This document shows positions 22,489 through 30,798 of a stretch of DNA of 64,000 nucleotides, piece by piece; positions within the stretch are counted from its first letter, which is position 1, and each line of letters begins with the position of its first letter. Origin of the DNA: Aeromicrobium phoceense (GTDB lineage: Bacteria > Actinomycetota > Actinomycetes > Propionibacteriales > Nocardioidaceae); assembly GCF_013868155.1 (NCBI RefSeq), contig NZ_JACEOG010000001.1, forward strand, positions 1,054,001-1,118,000, written 5' to 3'. The notes below the pieces were generated by a model. The model was given only the letters and a program-made list of their open reading frames with translations, made no database searches and was not told the DNA's origin. Made by a program: the position numbers and the translations under genes.

Positions 22489-23213
22489 TGCACCTTCCAC
22501 TGCGCGGCCTGGGCGACCGGCTTGATGACCATCAGGTCGACGTCCACGTGCCGCGGCCGCGTGGCGACCCAGGTGATCGCGTCGGCGATGTCCTCGGCCA
22601 CGAGCGGCTCGTCCACGCCCGCGTAGACGGCGTCGGCGCGCGTGCTGTCGCCGTCGAAGCGGGTCAGGCTGAACTCCTCGGTCCGGACCATGCCCGGCGC
22701 GATCTCGGTGATCCGGACGGGCTGTCCGTTGAGCTCGAGCCTCAGGGTCTCGGTGACGGCGGCCAGGGCGTGCTTGGCCGCGGTGTAGCCGCCGCCGCCC
22801 TCGTAGGTCACCCGGCCCGCGGTGGAGCCGACGTTGATGATCGTGCCGGCACCGGAGTTGATCAACGCCGGCGCTAGCGCCTTCGTGACCGCGACGGTGC
22901 CGAGGACGTTCGTCTCGTACATCCAGCGCCAGTCGTCCAGGTCGGCCTCGGTGACGTCCTCGAGGCCCTTCGCGCCGCCGGCGTTGTTGACGAGCAGGTC
23001 GAGCCGGTCGCCGACGGCCTCGGCCAGCCGGGCCACGTCGTCGGGGTTCGTGATGTCGCACGGCAGTGCGATGGCGTCGATCTCCTCGGCGAGCCGCTCG
23101 ATGCGGTCGCGCCGGCGGGCGGCGGCCAGGACGGTGTAGCCGGCGGCCGACAGGGCGCGGGCCGTGGCCTCGCCGATCCCGCTGCTGGCTCCGGTGACGA
23201 CGGCTGTGGGCAT
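22473..23213 (-). CDS. SDR family NAD(P)-dependent oxidoreductase
   Basis: A 246-residue classical [21 protein letters not shown], catalytic Ser in NVGSTAG and YTAAK. Length and motifs fit the NADP-dependent 3-hydroxy acid dehydrogenase (YdfG-like) group. The substrate cannot be told. It is divergent from mshA with 26 bases between the two start codons, so the promoters must overlap. Confidence 0.87.
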   Translation of the reverse strand: MPTAVVTGASSGIGEATARALSAAGYTVLAAARRRDRIERLAEEIDAIALPCDITNPDDVARLAEAVGDRLDLLVNNAGGAKGLEDVTEADLDDWRWMYETNVLGTVAVTKALAPALINSGAGTIINVGSTAGRVTYEGGGGYTAAKHALAAVTETLRLELNGQPVRITEIAPGMVRTEEFSLTRFDGDSTRADAVYAGVDEPLVAEDIADAITWVATRPRHVDVDLMVIKPVAQAAQWKVHRRPQ

Positions 23214-23226
23214 GGGGACAGCGTGC

Positions 23227-23232
23227 CAGAAT
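23227..23232 (+). promoter_or_regulatory. Possible leaderless -10 element of mshA
   Basis: CAGAAT is followed by seven bases and ATG 23240; the first base departs from TANNNT. Confidence 0.3.
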
Positions 23233-23239
23233 GGATCGC

Positions 23240-24466
23240 ATGGCTGCCCGAGGGATCCGTCGTGTCGCGATGCTGTCGGCGCACACCTCCCCCCTCGACC
23301 AGCCGGGCACCGGCGACGCGGGCGGCATGAACGTCTACGTCCTCGAGCTCTCGCGCCGGCTGGCCGCCCGCGGCATCGAGGTCGAGGTCTTCACCCGGGC
23401 CACGTCCCGCCACCTGCCTCCGGTCGTCGAGGCCGACGAGGGCATCCGCGTGCACCACGTGGCCGCCGGACCCTTCGAGGGACTGACGAAGGGCGACCTG
23501 CCGAGCCAGCTCTGCTCGTTCGTCCGCGACGTGCTGCGCGTCGAGGCCTGGCACGAGCCGGGCTACTTCGACCTCGTCCACTCCCACTTCTGGCTCTCGG
23601 GCCAGGTCGGAACGGTCCTGCGCGAGCGCTGGGGCGTCCCGCTCGTGCACTCGATGCACACGATGGCCAAGGTCAAGAACGCGTCGCTCGCGGCCGGCGA
23701 CCGTCCCGAGCCCGTCGGCCGGGTCGCCGGTGAGGAGGAGATCGTGCGGTTCGCCGACCGGCTGATCGCCAACACCGCCGAGGAGCGGCGCGAGCTGATC
23801 GACCTCTACGAGGCCGACCCGCGCGCGGTCGCGGTCGTGCACCCCGGTGTCGACCTCGACGTCTTCAGCGCGAGCGAGCCCGACGACGAGCCGCCGCTCG
23901 TGGTCTTCGCCGGCCGGATCCAGCCGCTCAAGGCACCCGACGTGGTGCTGCACGCCTCGGCGCTGCTCGACGTGCCGCACCGGGTCGCGATCATCGGCGG
24001 GCCGTCCGGCAGCGGGCTGGACCGCCCCACCGAGCTCACCGACCTCGCCCACGAGCTGGGCATCGCCGACCGGGTGGAGTTCGTCCCCACGGTCACCCAG
24101 GCCGAGCTGGCCACGTGGTACTCGCGGGCCGCGGTCGTCTGCGTCCCGTCGTACAGCGAGTCGTTCGGGCTCGTCGCGATCGAGGCCCAGGCCTGCGGCA
24201 CCCCCGTGGTCGCCGCGGCGGTCGGCGGCCTCACCACGGCCGTCGCCGACGGCGTCACCGGCACGCTCGTCGACGGGCACGACCCGGCCGCCTACGCGGC
24301 GGCGCTGCGGCCGTACCTCGCCGACCCGGAGTTCCGGTCCGACGCCGGCGCCAAGGCCGTGCGCCACGCGGAGTCGTTCGGCTGGGACGTCACCGCCGAG
24401 CGCACCCTCGACGTCTATGCCGCCGCCCTGCACGATCGCGAGGCGGCGCGGGAGGAGGCAGGATGA
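23240..24466 (+). CDS. mshA: D-inositol-3-phosphate glycosyltransferase (mycothiol synthesis)
   Basis: A 408-residue GT4-family enzyme that joins UDP-GlcNAc to inositol-1-phosphate, the first step of mycothiol. Motifs: [20 protein letters not shown] at the N-terminus, [21 protein letters not shown], and [22 protein letters not shown] with the E(x7)E pair. An ATG nine bases upstream (23231) is also possible; I chose the second because of the -10 spacing. It overlaps the YbjN gene by four bases (ATGA). Confidence 0.93.
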   Translation: MAARGIRRVAMLSAHTSPLDQPGTGDAGGMNVYVLELSRRLAARGIEVEVFTRATSRHLPPVVEADEGIRVHHVAAGPFEGLTKGDLPSQLCSFVRDVLRVEAWHEPGYFDLVHSHFWLSGQVGTVLRERWGVPLVHSMHTMAKVKNASLAAGDRPEPVGRVAGEEEIVRFADRLIANTAEERRELIDLYEADPRAVAVVHPGVDLDVFSASEPDDEPPLVVFAGRIQPLKAPDVVLHASALLDVPHRVAIIGGPSGSGLDRPTELTDLAHELGIADRVEFVPTVTQAELATWYSRAAVVCVPSYSESFGLVAIEAQACGTPVVAAAVGGLTTAVADGVTGTLVDGHDPAAYAAALRPYLADPEFRSDAGAKAVRHAESFGWDVTAERTLDVYAAALHDREAAREEAG

Positions 24467-24948
24467 CCGACGTTCGCGACGTGATCGTCAGTTCGCTCGA
24501 CGACGCCGGCCTGGAGTACGTGCGCCACGGGCAGGACGTGTTCGAGGTCGAGCTGCCGGGGGAACGCAAGCTCAAGACCACGTGCCGCCTCGAGGTGGGC
24601 CGGCACGCGCTCGGCGTCCACGCCTTCGTGGCGCGCAACCCCGACGAGAACCACGAGGCCGTCTACCGCTGGATGCTGGAGCGCAACCTCAAGCTGTTCG
24701 GCGTCGCCTTCGCGATCGACTCCGCGGGCGACATCTACCTCGACGGCCGGCTGCCGCTGGAGGCGGTCACCGCCGACGAGCTCGACCGCCTGCTGGGCTC
24801 GGTGCTGTCGTACGCTGACGAGTCCTTCAACACGATCCTCGAGCTCGGCTTCGCCTCGAGCATCCGCAAGGAGTGGCGCTGGCGCGAGTCCCGGGGTGAG
24901 CCCACGCGCAACCTCGACGCGTTCCGCCACCTGCGTCCCCAGGACTGA
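24463..24948 (+). CDS. YbjN domain-containing protein
   Basis: A 161-residue soluble protein of the YbjN/type III secretion-chaperone-like fold, found directly after mshA in mycobacteria (Rv0487). Recognisable parts are the strand-rich first half ([18 protein letters not shown]) and NEDHEA-like [17 protein letters not shown]. No catalytic residues are evident and the function is unknown. Translation is coupled to mshA by an ATGA overlap. Confidence 0.85.
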   Translation: MTDVRDVIVSSLDDAGLEYVRHGQDVFEVELPGERKLKTTCRLEVGRHALGVHAFVARNPDENHEAVYRWMLERNLKLFGVAFAIDSAGDIYLDGRLPLEAVTADELDRLLGSVLSYADESFNTILELGFASSIRKEWRWRESRGEPTRNLDAFRHLRPQD

Positions 24949-24951
24949 GCC

Positions 24952-25524
24952 GTGAAAGCCATCGTCTTCGCCGACGTCGTCGACGCCTGGTCCTACGTCG
25001 GCGCCGTGCGCTTCGAGCGCGCCGCGGCGCTGTTCACGATCCTGACCGGTGAGCCGGTCGAGGTCTCCTATCGGGCCGCCACCTTCGACGCCTCCGCCCC
25101 GGCCGACGACGTCGTCGCCGCCGCTCGCATCACCGGCATCGACCTCAACGTCGACGAGGTGGTGCCGGCCGACTCCACCGACGCGTGGCGCCTCCTGACG
25201 TGGGCGGCGGAGTCCGGGCCCGAGGTCCAGCGCGAGCTCCTGCACCAGCTGTGGCGGGCCCACTTCCTCGAGGGCGCCGACATCGCCGACGGCTTCGTGC
25301 TGGCCAGCCGTGCCGCCCTCGTGGGGCTCGACCTGGAGACCTCCGAGGCTCTCCTGGCGAGCGACGAGCTGCTGGTCGAGGTGGGGGAGCAGCGGACCAC
25401 CGCCGCCGCCATCGGGGCCGACGCCGCGCCGTTCGTCGTGGTCGAGGCGCGCTACACGCTCGCGCGCGTGCACTCGCAGGACGACTACCTCCGGGCCCTG
25501 CAGTCCATCACCGCGCAGTCCTGA
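24952..25524 (+). CDS. DsbA/FrnE-like thioredoxin-fold protein lacking the CxxC
   Basis: A 190-residue protein with the DSBA-like layout. The N-terminal DVVDAWSYVGAVRFE aligns with the FrnE motif DxxCPWCYIGKxRFE, but Asp11 and Ser14 replace the two cysteines. A cis-Pro-like APF remains near residue 160. It therefore should not do thiol-disulfide exchange by the usual route. Cysteine-free relatives include glutathione-S-transferase kappa and 2-hydroxychromene-2-carboxylate isomerase. Placement after mshA suggests a mycothiol-linked role, which is inference. The start is GTG three bases after the YbjN stop. Confidence 0.75.
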   Translation: MKAIVFADVVDAWSYVGAVRFERAAALFTILTGEPVEVSYRAATFDASAPADDVVAAARITGIDLNVDEVVPADSTDAWRLLTWAAESGPEVQRELLHQLWRAHFLEGADIADGFVLASRAALVGLDLETSEALLASDELLVEVGEQRTTAAAIGADAAPFVVVEARYTLARVHSQDDYLRALQSITAQS

Positions 25525-25546
25525 GCCGGGCTCCCGGGCGCGGCAC

Positions 25547-25552
25547 TAGGCT
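25547..25552 (+). promoter_or_regulatory. Leaderless -10 element of gpmA
   Basis: TAGGCT is followed by six bases and ATG 25559. Confidence 0.5.
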
Positions 25553-25558
25553 GTCGCC

Positions 25559-26302
25559 ATGAGCACCTTGATCCTGCTGCGTCATGGTCACAGCGAGTGG
25601 AACGCCCTCAACCTGTTCACCGGATGGGTCGACGTCGACCTCAACGAGCAGGGGCTCCAGGAGGCGCTGCGCGCCCCGGAGCTGCTGCGCGAGGCGGGCC
25701 TGCTGCCCGACGTCTCGCACACCTCGCTGCTGCGGCGCGCGATCCGCACGGCCGAGATCACCCTGAACGGCATCGACCGCCACTGGATCCCCGTGAAGCG
25801 CAGCTGGCGACTCAACGAGCGCCACTACGGCGCCCTGCAGGGCAAGGACAAGAAGGCCACCCTCGAGGAGTTCGGCGAGGAGCAGTTCATGACGTGGCGG
25901 CGCTCGTACTCCACGCCCCCGCCGGCGCTGGCCGACGACTCGGAGTTCAGCCAGGTGGGCGACGCCCGCTACGCCGACCTGCCGAACGAGCTGATGCCGC
26001 GCACCGAGTGCCTGGCCGACGTGCTCGTGCGGATGCTGCCGTACTGGTACGACCAGATCGTGCCCGACCTGCGCGCCGACAAGACGGTGCTCGTCACCGC
26101 GCACGGCAACTCGCTGCGCGCGCTGGTCAAGCACCTCGACGGGCTCGGCGAGGACGAGGTGGTGGGACTGAACATCCCCACCGGCATCCCGCTGGTCTAC
26201 GACCTCGACGACGACCTCAAGCCCACGCAGCGCGGGGGCCAGTACCTCGACCCCGACGCCGCGGCGGCCGCCATCGCCGCCGTGGCCAACCAGGGCCGCT
26301 GA
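25559..26302 (+). CDS. gpmA: 2,3-bisphosphoglycerate-dependent phosphoglycerate mutase
   Basis: A 247-residue glycolytic enzyme interconverting 3- and 2-phosphoglycerate. [10 protein letters not shown] holds the phosphorylated His; [26 protein letters not shown] and the second His in [17 protein letters not shown] follow. Its stop directly abuts the stop of the convergent regX3 with no base between. Confidence 0.96.
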   Translation: MSTLILLRHGHSEWNALNLFTGWVDVDLNEQGLQEALRAPELLREAGLLPDVSHTSLLRRAIRTAEITLNGIDRHWIPVKRSWRLNERHYGALQGKDKKATLEEFGEEQFMTWRRSYSTPPPALADDSEFSQVGDARYADLPNELMPRTECLADVLVRMLPYWYDQIVPDLRADKTVLVTAHGNSLRALVKHLDGLGEDEVVGLNIPTGIPLVYDLDDDLKPTQRGGQYLDPDAAAAAIAAVANQGR

Positions 26303-26980
26303 CTAGGCGTACTTGTAGCCCAGCCCCCGCACGGTCGTGAGGATCGTGGGGTGGGCCGGGTCGTCCTCGATCTTGGCGCGCAGGCGCTTGACGTGGACGT
26401 CGAGGGTCTTGGTGTCGCCCACGTAGTCGGCGCCCCACACCCGGTCGATCAGCTGGCCGCGGGTCAGCACGCGACCGCTGTTGCGCAGGAAGAACTCGAG
26501 CAGCTCGAACTCCTTGAGCGGCAGCTTCACCTCGCCGCCGTCGACCGTGACCAGGTGACGGTCGACGTCCATCCGGACGCCGCCGACCTCGATCACGGCG
26601 TCGTCGTCGACCTCCTCGGGCGCGCCGCGACGCAGCACCGCGCGGATCCGCGCCACCAGCTCGCGCGGGGAGTAGGGCTTGGTGACGTAGTCGTCCGCCC
26701 CCAGCTCGAGCCCGACGACCTTGTCGACCTCGGTGTCCTTCGCGCTGACCATGATGATCGGCACCGAGGACGTCTGGCGGATCGTGCGGCACACCTCCGT
26801 GCCCGACAGGCCCGGCAGCATGAGGTCCAGCAGGACGATGTCGGCGCCGCCACGCTCGAACGCGGTCAGCGCGTCGGGGCCGGTCTCGGCGACCGCCACG
26901 TCGTAGCCCTCCTTGCGCAGGACGTACGACAGGGCCTCGCTGTAGCTGGCCTCGTCCTCGACGATCAGGACCTTGGTCAC
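26303..26980 (-). CDS. regX3: Two-component response regulator RegX3 (phosphate response)
   Basis: A 225-residue OmpR/PhoB-type regulator. The receiver domain has the acidic pair VEDE, phospho-acceptor Asp52 (LLDLMLPG), SAKD and Lys101. The C-terminal winged helix ends in DVHVKRLRAKIEDDP and TVRGLGYKYA. The GTG start overlaps the senX3 stop by four bases. Its position next to gpmA and opposite phoU fits the SenX3-RegX3 (PhoR-PhoP) system that senses phosphate limitation. Confidence 0.95.
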   Translation of the reverse strand: MTKVLIVEDEASYSEALSYVLRKEGYDVAVAETGPDALTAFERGGADIVLLDLMLPGLSGTEVCRTIRQTSSVPIIMVSAKDTEVDKVVGLELGADDYVTKPYSPRELVARIRAVLRRGAPEEVDDDAVIEVGGVRMDVDRHLVTVDGGEVKLPLKEFELLEFFLRNSGRVLTRGQLIDRVWGADYVGDTKTLDVHVKRLRAKIEDDPAHPTILTTVRGLGYKYA

Positions 26981-28110
26981 TCGAACTCTCCTTCATCGAC
27001 GTCCCGCGCCGGAAGCACCAGCGTGAAGGACGAACCGAGGCCTGGTTCACTCCAGACCTCGACGGAGCCGCCGTTGCCGGCGGCGACATGCTTGACGATC
27101 GACAGGCCCAGGCCCGTGCCCCCGGTGGCGCGGGCGCGCGCGGGGTCGACCCGGTAGAACCGCTCGAAGATCCGGTCCTGCTCCTCCGGCGGGATGCCCA
27201 CGCCGTGGTCGGAGACGGTGATGCGGATGTCCTCGCCGTCGCCCGTGGCGGAGACCGCGACGACCGAGCTGTCGGGGCTGTAGGTGACGGCGTTCTCGAC
27301 GAGGTTGCTGACCGCGGCGTGCAGCTGGGCCCGGTCGCCCTGGACGTAGAGGTCGGGCTGGACGTCCTGCGAGATGGCGATGGACTTGGCTTCCGCGTCG
27401 GTGAGCGAGTGCTCGATCGCCTCGGCCACGAGCTCGCCGACCTTCACGAGCGCGGCATCGTCGCTGGCGACGTCGGCCTGCAGCCGGGACAGGTCGATGA
27501 TCTGCTGCACGAGGCGAGTCAGGCGCTCACCCTCGGTCTGCATGCGGCCCGCGAACCGGTCGACCGCCTCGGGGTCGTCGCGCGCCTCGCTGACCGCCTC
27601 GGCGAGCAGGCTGATCGCGCCGATGGGGGTCTTCAGCTCGTGGCTGACGTTGGCGACGAAGTCGCGGCGCAGGGCCTCGACGCGCTGCTCGCTCGTGCGG
27701 TCCTCCACGAGAGCCAGCATGAGCCCGTGCGACAGCGGCGCGACCCGGGCGCGGACGTAGACGAGCGGCCGGCGGCGGATGCGGATCTCGAACTCGTCCT
27801 CGCGGACCTCGCCGTCGCGGCGGACCTGCCGGACCAGGTCGAGCAGCTCACCGCTGCGCAGCCGGTCGTCGTCGGTGACCAGGCCGAGGGCGATCGCCGG
27901 CGCGGAGGCGCGCAGGACGCGCTCCTCCTGGTCGAGGACCACGGCCGAGGACCGCAGCACCGACAGCACGGTCGCGATGTCCGGCGGGACGGCCGCGGCC
28001 GGAGCGGGCGGGACGACCTCCTGGGATCGCTCGGAGAACCGCCACACGTACGTGATCACGGCGCCGAGCACGATGCCGGCAGCGCCGGCCAGGATCTGGG
28101 AGACCTCCAC
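26977..28110 (-). CDS. senX3: Sensor histidine kinase SenX3
   Basis: A 377-residue kinase. A single N-terminal membrane helix (residues ~6-24) leads to a PAS-like region, a HisKA domain with His157 in NVSHELKTP, and a HATPase domain with NLVENAVTYS, DHGVGIPPEEQ and GTGLGLSIVKH. It should phosphorylate RegX3. The start is the GTG at 28110, 20 codons inside the longest frame, because TACGAT lies seven bases before it. It is divergent from phoU, with a PHO box between. Confidence 0.94.
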   Translation of the reverse strand: MEVSQILAGAAGIVLGAVITYVWRFSERSQEVVPPAPAAAVPPDIATVLSVLRSSAVVLDQEERVLRASAPAIALGLVTDDDRLRSGELLDLVRQVRRDGEVREDEFEIRIRRRPLVYVRARVAPLSHGLMLALVEDRTSEQRVEALRRDFVANVSHELKTPIGAISLLAEAVSEARDDPEAVDRFAGRMQTEGERLTRLVQQIIDLSRLQADVASDDAALVKVGELVAEAIEHSLTDAEAKSIAISQDVQPDLYVQGDRAQLHAAVSNLVENAVTYSPDSSVVAVSATGDGEDIRITVSDHGVGIPPEEQDRIFERFYRVDPARARATGGTGLGLSIVKHVAAGNGGSVEVWSEPGLGSSFTLVLPARDVDEGEFE

Positions 28111-28117
28111 GGGACCG

Positions 28118-28123
28118 ATCGTA
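28118..28123 (-). promoter_or_regulatory. Leaderless -10 element of senX3-regX3
   Basis: On the minus strand TACGAT is followed by seven bases and the senX3 GTG at 28110. Confidence 0.45.
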
Positions 28124-28183
28124 GGCCGACGACACGTGCCGGCCACCATCGCGGCGGGCCCGAGAGGCACGGTTTCCGCTGGC

Positions 28184-28205
28184 GTTCACCCCCCGTTCAC
28201 CGCAG
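28184..28205 (+). promoter_or_regulatory. PHO box (two 11-base direct repeats)
   Basis: GTTCACCCCCC at 28184-28194 and GTTCACCGCAG at 28195-28205 are adjacent 11-base units matching the actinobacterial PhoP/RegX3 box core GTTCACC. They end 26 bases before the phoU -10. Confidence 0.75.
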
Positions 28206-28231
28206 GTCGTCTCGCATTCATGCGGCGCGCC

Positions 28232-28237
28232 TACCGT
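28232..28237 (+). promoter_or_regulatory. Leaderless -10 element of phoU
   Basis: TACCGT is followed by six bases and ATG 28244, downstream of the PHO box. Confidence 0.5.
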
Positions 28238-28243
28238 CGAGCC

Positions 28244-28891
28244 ATGCGCGACCAGTACTACGAGCAGCTCGACGTCATCGTCGACGAGCTCGTCCTCATC
28301 ACCGACCGGGTGCGAACCGCGGTGGCCGACGCCACGACCGCACTGCTCGACACCGACATCGCCACCGCCGAGGCGGTCATCGGCTCCGACCGTGGCATCG
28401 AGGAGGCGATCGACGAGGTGGAGGAGCGGGCCCTCGTGCTGCTGGCGACCCAGCAGCCCGTCGCCACCGACCTGCGGCAGCTCGTCTCGACCCTGCGGAT
28501 GGTGGCCGACCTGCAGCGCATGAGCGCGCTGGCCGTGCACGTCTCCAAGATCGCCCGCCGCCGCGCGCCCGAGGCGGCCGTGCCGCTGCCGGTGCAGCCG
28601 CTCATCCGCGACATGGCGCGGGTCGCCCACTCGATGATCGGGTCGGCTGCCCGGATCGTCTCCGAGCGCGACCTCGGCGCGGCCGCCGAGCTCGAGATCG
28701 AGGACGACGAGATGGACCGCCTGCGCCAGGAGCTCTTCCGGGTCCTGCTCGACGGGACGTGGGAGCACGGCGTCGACACGGCGATCGACCTCGCGCTGCT
28801 GGGTCGCTACTACGAGCGCATCGGCGACCACGCCGTCAGCATGGCCCGCCGCGTCGTCTACCTCGTAACGGGCGAGCTTCCCGTCGCCTGA
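28244..28891 (+). CDS. phoU: Phosphate signalling complex protein PhoU
   Basis: A 215-residue all-helical protein with two PhoU repeats. Each has an acidic metal-binding patch; the second ends in GRYYERIGDHAVSMARRVVYLVTGE. It restrains phosphate uptake and keeps the SenX3 kinase off when phosphate is plentiful. The start is the ATG after TACCGT; upstream ATGs in the frame lie within the promoter and PHO-box region. A strong hairpin follows the stop. Confidence 0.94.
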   Translation: MRDQYYEQLDVIVDELVLITDRVRTAVADATTALLDTDIATAEAVIGSDRGIEEAIDEVEERALVLLATQQPVATDLRQLVSTLRMVADLQRMSALAVHVSKIARRRAPEAAVPLPVQPLIRDMARVAHSMIGSAARIVSERDLGAAAELEIEDDEMDRLRQELFRVLLDGTWEHGVDTAIDLALLGRYYERIGDHAVSMARRVVYLVTGELPVA

Positions 28892-28900
28892 CCTCGGAAC

Positions 28901-28932
28901 GCGAACGGCCCCGGCGATCGCCGGGGCCGTTC
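28901..28932. terminator. Bidirectional terminator between phoU and the lipoprotein gene
   Basis: A perfect 14-base stem with loop GATC (left arm CGAACGGCCCCGGC) sits between convergent genes. Confidence 0.8.
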
Positions 28933-28951
28933 GTCGTGCTCGGGGTGAGGA

Positions 28952-29515
28952 TCACGACGAGGGCGGGGACGTGTCCTTCTGCTCGACGTCGGACTGGTCC
29001 TCGCCGCCCTCGGCCGGGTCGGACTCCTGCTCCTGGACGGTCTTGGCCTCGCCGGTGGGCCGCTTCGCGACGTCGGCGTACATCTCGGTGCGGGCCACGA
29101 CCGGGACCTCGATGCTGACGTCCCCACCGGGGGTGGCCGCGAAGCTGATGACCACGTAGTCGCCGGCCGCGATGTCGCTCTTGACGACGATCTCGCCCGC
29201 GGTGCCCAGCGTCAGCAGCGTGTCGGGCTTCAGCGTGATCGGACGGGCCAGCTTCTTCGCGGCGCCGTCGACCGTGACCGACTCGATGGTCTGGCTCTCG
29301 GTGGACAGCAGACCGCCGGAGAAGGTGGCGGTGCCGTCGGCGTTGTCCACGAACAGTCCGTTGTAGACGCCGATCGGGCCCGTGCGCAGGTTCGAGCCGA
29401 CAGCGGCTTGGTACTGCTGATTCGTCTGGGCGCCGAAGCTGGTGCCGCAGGCGGAGAGCGCGAACGGGGCGACGACGGCCAGGGTGATGGCGGCAAGGGT
29501 GCGACGAGTGCTCAC
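28952..29515 (-). CDS. LpqE-like lipoprotein
   Basis: A 187-residue exported protein: basic start MSTRRT, hydrophobic core, lipobox LSAC (Cys23), then a beta-rich domain (~residues 30-150) and a disordered acidic tail. It resembles mycobacterial LpqE in size, type and position beside carD. Function unknown; the fold may be like small copper-chaperone or Ig-like domains, but no Met/His metal motif is seen. TACCAT six bases before the GTG supports the start. Confidence 0.7.
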   Translation of the reverse strand: MSTRRTLAAITLAVVAPFALSACGTSFGAQTNQQYQAAVGSNLRTGPIGVYNGLFVDNADGTATFSGGLLSTESQTIESVTVDGAAKKLARPITLKPDTLLTLGTAGEIVVKSDIAAGDYVVISFAATPGGDVSIEVPVVARTEMYADVAKRPTGEAKTVQEQESDPAEGGEDQSDVEQKDTSPPSS

Positions 29516-29521
29516 GCTGGC

Positions 29522-29527
29522 ATGGTA
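29522..29527 (-). promoter_or_regulatory. Leaderless -10 element of the LpqE-like gene
   Basis: On the minus strand TACCAT is followed by six bases and the GTG at 29515. Confidence 0.45.
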
Positions 29528-29576
29528 TCCGGGGCACCCGGGAACGAAGGCAGGCAGGGTACTCGTTCCGCCATGT

Positions 29577-29582
29577 TATTCT
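29577..29582 (+). promoter_or_regulatory. -10 element of carD
   Basis: TATTCT lies 26 bases before ATG 29609; the leader carries AGGAAAGG. This gene is therefore not leaderless. Confidence 0.45.
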
Positions 29583-29608
29583 GGTCACCTAGGAAAGGTG
29601 CTTTCTCC

Positions 29609-30094
29609 ATGGCTTTCTCTGTCGGCGAAACCGTCGTGTACCCCAATCATGGCGCGGCGGTGATCGAAGACATCGAGGTCCGGAACATCAAGGGCGTGGA
29701 CCGCACGTACCTCGTTCTCCGGATCATCGCTCAGAACGATCTGGTCGTCCGCGTCCCTTCCGACAACGTCGATCTCGTGGGCGTCCGCGACGTGGTCGAT
29801 GAAGCAGGACTCGAGCGGGTCTTCAGCGTGCTCCGTGCCGAGCACGTCGAGGAGCCCACCAACTGGTCCCGACGTTACAAGGCGAACCTGGAGAAGCTGC
29901 ACTCCGGCGACGTCCTCAAGGTGGCCGAGGTCGTCCGCGACCTCTGGCGCCGCGATCACGAGCGTGGCCTCTCGGCCGGCGAGAAGCGGATGCTGGCCAA
30001 GGCGCGCCAGATCCTCGTCTCCGAGCTCGCGCTCGCCGAGAACACGAACGAGGACAAGGCCGAGATCCGTCTCGACGAGGTCCTCGCCTCCTGA
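29609..30094 (+). CDS. carD: RNA polymerase-binding transcription regulator CarD
   Basis: A 161-residue essential-type regulator. The N-terminal RNAP-interacting domain starts [23 protein letters not shown] and binds the beta subunit. The C-terminal helical DNA-binding domain includes the Trp of [14 protein letters not shown], which wedges into the open promoter bubble. It stabilises open complexes, notably at rRNA promoters. AGGAAAGG precedes the ATG. A strong terminator follows. Confidence 0.96.
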   Translation: MAFSVGETVVYPNHGAAVIEDIEVRNIKGVDRTYLVLRIIAQNDLVVRVPSDNVDLVGVRDVVDEAGLERVFSVLRAEHVEEPTNWSRRYKANLEKLHSGDVLKVAEVVRDLWRRDHERGLSAGEKRMLAKARQILVSELALAENTNEDKAEIRLDEVLAS

Positions 30095-30113
30095 CGCAGC
30101 AACCCACTCACTG

Positions 30114-30143
30114 ACGAGCGCCCGGCTTCGGCCGGGCGCTCGT
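30114..30143. terminator. Terminator after carD
   Basis: ACGAGCGCCCGGC and its complement form a 13-base stem on a stable TTCG loop between carD and the convergent TetR gene. Confidence 0.8.
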
Positions 30144-30157
30144 CTGTTGTGGCGCGG

Positions 30158-30754
30158 TCACCACCAGGCGAGGCCGAGGGCCACGAGGTCCTCCACGAGC
30201 TCCTCGCGAGTCAGGGGAGGATCGTCGTCCAGCACGAAGCGCACGGCCAGCGACTCCACCGCCAGGACGATCAGCCACGAGGAGCGGGCCGGGTCGCGAC
30301 GCCGGGCGCCGGGAGGCTGCCGGCCGCCGAGGTAGGCGCGCAGCACGTCGCGCACCCGTCGCTCCAGGCCGTGCCGGTCGTCGAGGTGACGCGACGCCGG
30401 CAGCTCCTGCCACACCACGCGCAGCAGCGTGGGGTCGCGCTCGAGTGCCGACAACAGGGCCTCGGCCGTCGCGCGGGCCATCGCCTCGGGATCCTCGTGC
30501 ACATGGTCGACCAGCGAGGCGACCACGTCCTCGGCCAGCCGGTCGACGTACCGGGCGGTGACCTCCTCGACGATCGAGGCCTTGTCGGGGAAGTACTGGT
30601 AGAGCGAGCCGGGGCTCACCCGGGCCCGGTCGGCCACGCGGTTCGTGGTGAGCCGGTCGTAGCCGTCGGCCACCAGCACCTCGCGGGCCGCGGCGACGAT
30701 CCGGTCGACCATGTCGCGTGAGCGCTGCTGACGGGGGAGCTTCCTCAGGGCCAT
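30158..30754 (-). CDS. TetR family transcriptional regulator
   Basis: A 198-residue repressor-type protein. The N-terminal HTH reads TTNRVADRARVSPGSLYQYFPDK, typical of TetR. The C-terminal ligand domain has no assignable ligand. It is divergent from an MpaB-type oxygenase gene, and an inverted repeat overlaps its own -10, so it probably represses itself and the oxygenase. TACAAT seven bases before the ATG supports a leaderless start. Confidence 0.9.
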   Translation of the reverse strand: MALRKLPRQQRSRDMVDRIVAAAREVLVADGYDRLTTNRVADRARVSPGSLYQYFPDKASIVEEVTARYVDRLAEDVVASLVDHVHEDPEAMARATAEALLSALERDPTLLRVVWQELPASRHLDDRHGLERRVRDVLRAYLGGRQPPGARRRDPARSSWLIVLAVESLAVRFVLDDDPPLTREELVEDLVALGLAWW

Positions 30755-30760
30755 GACGCG

Positions 30761-30778
30761 AATTGTATGCGAGCAATT
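30761..30778. promoter_or_regulatory. Inverted repeat, candidate TetR operator with -10 of the TetR gene
   Basis: AATTG-N8-CAATT lies between divergent genes. The minus-strand -10 TACAAT (30762-30767) is inside the left half, so binding would block transcription of the regulator. Confidence 0.55.
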
Positions 30779-30798
30779 ACTCGTGTCACGGTGTCGTC

